From Gemmatimonadales bacterium (GTDB taxonomy: Bacteria; Krumholzibacteriota; Krumholzibacteriia; LZORAL124-64-63), in assembly GCA_019038745.1 (NCBI GenBank), contig JAHOYV010000052.1, forward strand, positions 1-64,000: DNA of 64,000 bases. The letters run 5' to 3'. The translations under genes were made by a program, and so were the position numbers. This document shows, piece by piece, positions 61,329 to 64,000 of the stretch. The first letter of the stretch is position 1. Each line of letters starts with the position of its first letter. The notes under the pieces were generated by a model. That model did not search any database. It was not told where the DNA came from and saw nothing but the letters and a program-made list of their open reading frames with translations.

Positions 61329-62390
61329 TCAACCCTCCTGTTCCCGCAGCCTGCCGGCCGCTTCTTCGGGAAGCACTGAATTGATGGCAAAGCCGGACCC
61401 CGCCTCGAACCCGGCCAGGCGGGACAAACGCGGACACACTTCGACGTGCCAATGGAAACCGTCCACTGCCTCAGTCCCCTCTGCAAAATACGCCTTCGGC
61501 AACTCGTTTTCCAGGGGAGCTCCCTGGATGATGAGATTCAAGGGCGGGTCACCATGCAGTACATCCAGTCGGCCCAGCACTTTGCCCAAAAGACGGGCCA
61601 GTTCGTGCAACTCCATCGAAGTCGCCTCCATGATGCTTCCCTGGTGGCGGCGGGGAACAAGCATCATCTCCCAGGGGAAACGGCTGGCCCAGGGGGCGAA
61701 AGCGGTCCAGTTCTCGTTTTCGTCGATTATCCGAATCCCCTTTTTTCTTTCTGCCGCGAGCAGATCGCACAGCAGACACCGACCTTCCTGTCGCCGATAC
61801 ACTTCCATTCGGTCAAGCTTCTCCTGAACCGCCAACGGCACCATGGGCATGGCCAGGATCTGCAAATGCGGATGAGACAGCGTCGCGCCCGCCTCGGCCC
61901 CGTGGTTGACGAACTGTAAAATACAGCGGTGCTTCGGATCCTTGGCCAACGTGGCGAAGCGTTCCTGCAATACCTGCAGCAATTCGGTCAGGTCCTCCAG
62001 GGAGAGGGTGCCCAAACCCGCGTTATGATCCGGGGAATAGGCAATGATTTCGTGGGCTCCGACTCCTGGCTCCTGGACAAACAACTCGCTGGAAGGGACT
62101 TCCTCATCCGGATCGTGCAATGAAGGGCCGGAACCCTCCGGGGTCAGAGCGGGATACAGATTGGGAAAGACCCGCAAGCGCCAACCGGCGGTGTTCGGGG
62201 ATGAATTTTTCTGACGGCCGACAGCGAGAATTTCCCTGGTGGTCCGAGCCTCTTGACCTAGGCAGAAGGGGCAGTCCGCCGGATCACCCCCCTTTTCCCG
62301 ACGAAGGGGATACTCGTTGGGACGACCACGGCGACCGGCGGCCATGATCACCCAGCGACCGGTAAGGGGATCCTGCCTGAGATGGGACAT
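61329..62390 (-). CDS. galT: Galactose-1-phosphate uridylyltransferase (GalT family)
   Basis: 353 aa HIT-superfamily enzyme. RQDPLTGRWVIMAAGR is the family start, CPFCLG holds zinc cysteines, and NHGAEAGATLSHPHLQILAMP contains the HPH active-site His that is uridylylated. FHWHVEVCPR is the second zinc or His segment. It exchanges UDP-glucose and galactose-1-phosphate; an ADP-glucose phosphorylase role is possible next to glgA and glgC. ATG 62390 is chosen because the inferred promoter overlaps the upstream in-frame ATGs. Confidence 0.9.
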   Translation of the reverse strand: MSHLRQDPLTGRWVIMAAGRRGRPNEYPLRREKGGDPADCPFCLGQEARTTREILAVGRQKNSSPNTAGWRLRVFPNLYPALTPEGSGPSLHDPDEEVPSSELFVQEPGVGAHEIIAYSPDHNAGLGTLSLEDLTELLQVLQERFATLAKDPKHRCILQFVNHGAEAGATLSHPHLQILAMPMVPLAVQEKLDRMEVYRRQEGRCLLCDLLAAERKKGIRIIDENENWTAFAPWASRFPWEMMLVPRRHQGSIMEATSMELHELARLLGKVLGRLDVLHGDPPLNLIIQGAPLENELPKAYFAEGTEAVDGFHWHVEVCPRLSRLAGFEAGSGFAINSVLPEEAAGRLREQEG

Positions 62391-62445
62391 ACGGTGTCGG
62401 TGTCTCTTCCATTGGAATCGGTTATTTTGCCGTCCGAGCGGAATC

Positions 62446-62474
62446 ACCATACGCAGCAGCCTGCAAAATGACAA
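62446..62474 (-). promoter_or_regulatory. Promoter of galT-glgA
   Basis: On the minus strand TTGTCA (62474-62469), 17 bp, TATGGT (62451-62446), giving a leader of about 50 nt before ATG 62390. Confidence 0.55.
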
Positions 62475-62556
62475 TGTCCGGGGTAGAATTTTTTACTCGA
62501 ATATTTTTTTCAACAGAGTGGAACCTTATTCGATCGACTGCGTAAAACTTCTTGTG

Positions 62557-62606
62557 ACCGGATAAAAAAACAACCGCTTTCCCCCTTAGCGGCTCCTCCA
62601 TCCGGT
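62557..62606 (-). terminator. Nested inverted repeats with U-run upstream of galT
   Basis: On the minus strand an outer pair ACCGGAT (62606-62600)/ATCCGGT (62563-62557) encloses an inner hairpin CCGCT/AGCGG (62592-62588/62578-62574) that is followed by TTG and seven Ts. The inner part reads as a short intrinsic terminator. The outer arms would compete with it. It lies in the 324-bp gap 62391-62714, which otherwise holds the galT promoter and the deacetylase terminator. Confidence 0.45.
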
Positions 62607-62638
62607 ACAGGCGAGCACAAGACCGAGCATAGCGAGCG

Positions 62639-62675
62639 ATGAAAACGGGCCCCAAGGCGAAGGGCCCGTTTTCAT
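62639..62675. terminator. Strong hairpin terminator after the polysaccharide deacetylase
   Basis: Perfect 14-bp arms ATGAAAACGGGCCC/GGGCCCGTTTTCAT around a 9-nt loop, 40 bp past the deacetylase stop on the minus strand. It reads the same in both directions, with the T-rich part inside the arm. Confidence 0.75.
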
Positions 62676-62714
62676 TGCCTGATTCAGTCGTTGCCCGGGA
62701 AAAATCGCCCCCGG

Positions 62715-63599
62715 TTATTCTGCATGGCCGGGCCAAACAGGCAAGTTGCCCAACTTACGCAATTGATCCGCATACTGACCCAAGGTCAGGAATTCACCCT
62801 CGGACAGCACTGCTTCCAGCTTGCGGGGCATCGTGGCCTGTCCCCCCTGGCTGCGCAGACTGGTCGTCTTGCCCACAGCGGATTGGGGTCGGAAATCATC
62901 CAATTCCCAGGGATGAGCGTAGACGATGCAGGGAATACCCTGCCGGCGGGCCCCCGAGCGCAGGACACTGAAAGCCGGCTGCGGCAGCCAGCGCAGATAA
63001 CCGCCGCCGGAAAAAGGAATGTTCAAACCCAGGAACCGCCAGGTGGGCATGGGAATCCCGATCAGGGAATCACGTTGGTCATCCAGCTTGAACGCGTGCC
63101 GAGGAGAATCCGGTTGGCCGTAACGGGGGTGATGCACGGGGAAAATCGAGCAGTCGTACTGGAATCCCAGATCCTGAAGAATCTCCAGGTACCGGTGCAC
63201 CGGTGGAGTGATGCTGAAACTGGGAGCACGGTAGCCGAGCACTTCAGTCGTGCCCGCTGCCGCCAGGGTATCGAGAGCCTGCTCAGTATCGGCCTTGAAT
63301 TCGTCAGGAGTCATCTCGTAGACGACCGGATGGGAATAACTGTGGCAGCCGATCTCATGACCTCGGCGAACCGTTTCCCGGATCAGATCCGGATGGCGCC
63401 GGGCAGTCCAGCCCAAAACGAAGAAGGTGGCCTTGACCTGATATCGGTCGAGCAGGTCAAAACAGATCTGCATCCCCTTTTCCACTCTTGATTCCCGGGT
63501 ATCCCAATCCTCCGGCCGCACAGCCTCAAGATAGTTGTGACCGTGGAACCACTCCTCCACATCGATAGTGATAATGTCTGGGGAAGCATTCATGTTCAT
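62715..63599 (-). CDS. Polysaccharide deacetylase (NodB homology, XrtA/PEP-CTERM-associated type)
   Basis: 294 aa. IITIDVEEWFH gives the catalytic Asp and metal Asp. GCHSYSHPVVYEM carries the His pair, GYRAPSFS the Arg-containing motif, and YAHPWELDD the late His. The C-terminal GGGYLRWLPQP and HPWELDDFRPQ segments resemble the deacetylases found in exosortase (XrtA) exopolysaccharide loci. It probably de-N-acetylates an envelope or capsule polymer. No exosortase gene is within the window. Its start lies 4 bp after the methyltransferase stop, so the two are cotranscribed. Confidence 0.88.
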   Translation of the reverse strand: MNMNASPDIITIDVEEWFHGHNYLEAVRPEDWDTRESRVEKGMQICFDLLDRYQVKATFFVLGWTARRHPDLIRETVRRGHEIGCHSYSHPVVYEMTPDEFKADTEQALDTLAAAGTTEVLGYRAPSFSITPPVHRYLEILQDLGFQYDCSIFPVHHPRYGQPDSPRHAFKLDDQRDSLIGIPMPTWRFLGLNIPFSGGGYLRWLPQPAFSVLRSGARRQGIPCIVYAHPWELDDFRPQSAVGKTTSLRSQGGQATMPRKLEAVLSEGEFLTLGQYADQLRKLGNLPVWPGHAE

Positions 63600-63603
63600 A
63601 ATC

Positions 63604-64000
63604 TCATTTCGGAATCTCATGCCGGATAGGGAGCACCATCCCCACCACGGCAAACTGCAGGTACTTCATGTCCTGCCAACGGCCGAGGGTCAACAGGTTG
63701 ACGATTTTGAATTTTATTGAACCCGTGGGATTGATCCCGGTCATGCTTTCGATTTCGAACCCGCACTCGGCGAACATACTCTCGATACTGGAGCGGGTGA
63801 AAAATCTCAGATGGGTTCGGTCCAGGATTCCCTCGTCGGTGTATTCCCAGCGACCGTGGAGCACGAGGTCCAGAACGTTGAAAAAATATCTGACGTTGGG
63901 AATGGAAGCCACGATCCTTCCGCCGGGCCGTACCAAGGGAATAATCGCCCTGAGCATTGTGTCCGGATGGGCAACGTGCTCCAGCACATCATTACACACG
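63604..64000 (-). CDS. SAM-dependent methyltransferase, C-terminal part (cut by window end)
   Basis: The C-terminal 131 residues or so of a class I methyltransferase whose start lies beyond the window. NDVLEHVAHPDTMLRAI is motif IV with following helix, LVRPGGRIVASIPNVRY the next strand, and THLRFFTRSSIESMFAECGF matches Methyltransf_23/UbiG-like proteins common in polysaccharide clusters. The SAM-binding glycine motif is outside the sequence. It is upstream of and closely linked to the deacetylase. Confidence 0.85.
   Translation of the reverse strand, partial: VCNDVLEHVAHPDTMLRAIIPLVRPGGRIVASIPNVRYFFNVLDLVLHGRWEYTDEGILDRTHLRFFTRSSIESMFAECGFEIESMTGINPTGSIKFKIVNLLTLGRWQDMKYLQFAVVGMVLPIRHEIPK

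Noticed and set aside
1-64000. Mobile elements, CRISPR arrays, integrases, attachment sites
   Set aside because: No transposase or integrase motifs, no regularly spaced repeats beyond the short ones listed, and gene content is housekeeping throughout.

Overview
The window is chromosomal DNA, GC-rich by eye, from a Gram-negative (diderm) bacterium. Evidence for an outer membrane is a tripartite-type RND efflux operon, several lipoproteins with lipoboxes, and a secreted protein ending in an aromatic residue like outer-membrane barrels. The phylum cannot be fixed by reading. The mix of an archaeal-type (type II) GAPDH, an ETF:menaquinone oxidoreductase, fused GlcDE, class 1B PyrD/PyrK with PyrR, and many TPR proteins would suit an uncultured lineage of the FCB/Krumholzibacteriota kind, but that is inference. 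I see no phage, insertion sequence, integrase or CRISPR array.

Layout. 1-5.8 kb: a tight minus-strand operon smpB - amidase - GerMN protein - murI - rph - enlarged RdgB-like pyrophosphatase - tRNA-Pro, with tRNA-Leu divergent. 6-11.8 kb (+): a degenerate CHAT-fold protein, a PDZ/multi-TM/GAF/SpoIIE-type phosphatase and a TPR protein. 11.8-14.5 kb (-): type II GAPDH and a GT2-TPR protein. 14.7-16.9 kb (+): SpoU methyltransferase - DUF116 - UbiA. 16.9-19.5 kb: adenosine deaminase (-) with a long, apparently structured leader, and an outer-membrane protein (+). 19.5-33.5 kb (-): adaptor - RND - RND - GlcDE - GlcF - ArsR/methyltransferase regulator - AhcY, seven genes in one direction with mostly very short gaps.

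33.7-39.8 kb: etfBA (+) from a strong promoter abutted by tandem 11-bp repeats, then (-) a TPR protein, a nitronate monooxygenase-like flavoprotein and the membrane ETF:menaquinone oxidoreductase, preceded by an operator-like palindrome. EtfAB plus this enzyme forms a route from acyl-CoA-type dehydrogenases to the quinone pool. 40-45 kb (+): a CoA-binding protein and nucleotide-sugar genes (SDR, Ugd, DegT) ending in a HemC homologue that has lost its cofactor cysteine. 45-55.3 kb (-): dus - LysM/TPR lipoprotein - dual-ATPase ABC protein, then a leader terminator and pyrR-pyrB-pyrC-TPR lipoprotein-pyrK-pyrD, a pyrimidine operon probably controlled by attenuation.

55.4-64 kb: a nitrilase-family amidase (+), then (-) galT - glgA - histidine kinase - response regulator - glgC, which ties glycogen synthesis to a two-component pair, and finally a polysaccharide deacetylase and a methyltransferase cut by the window end.
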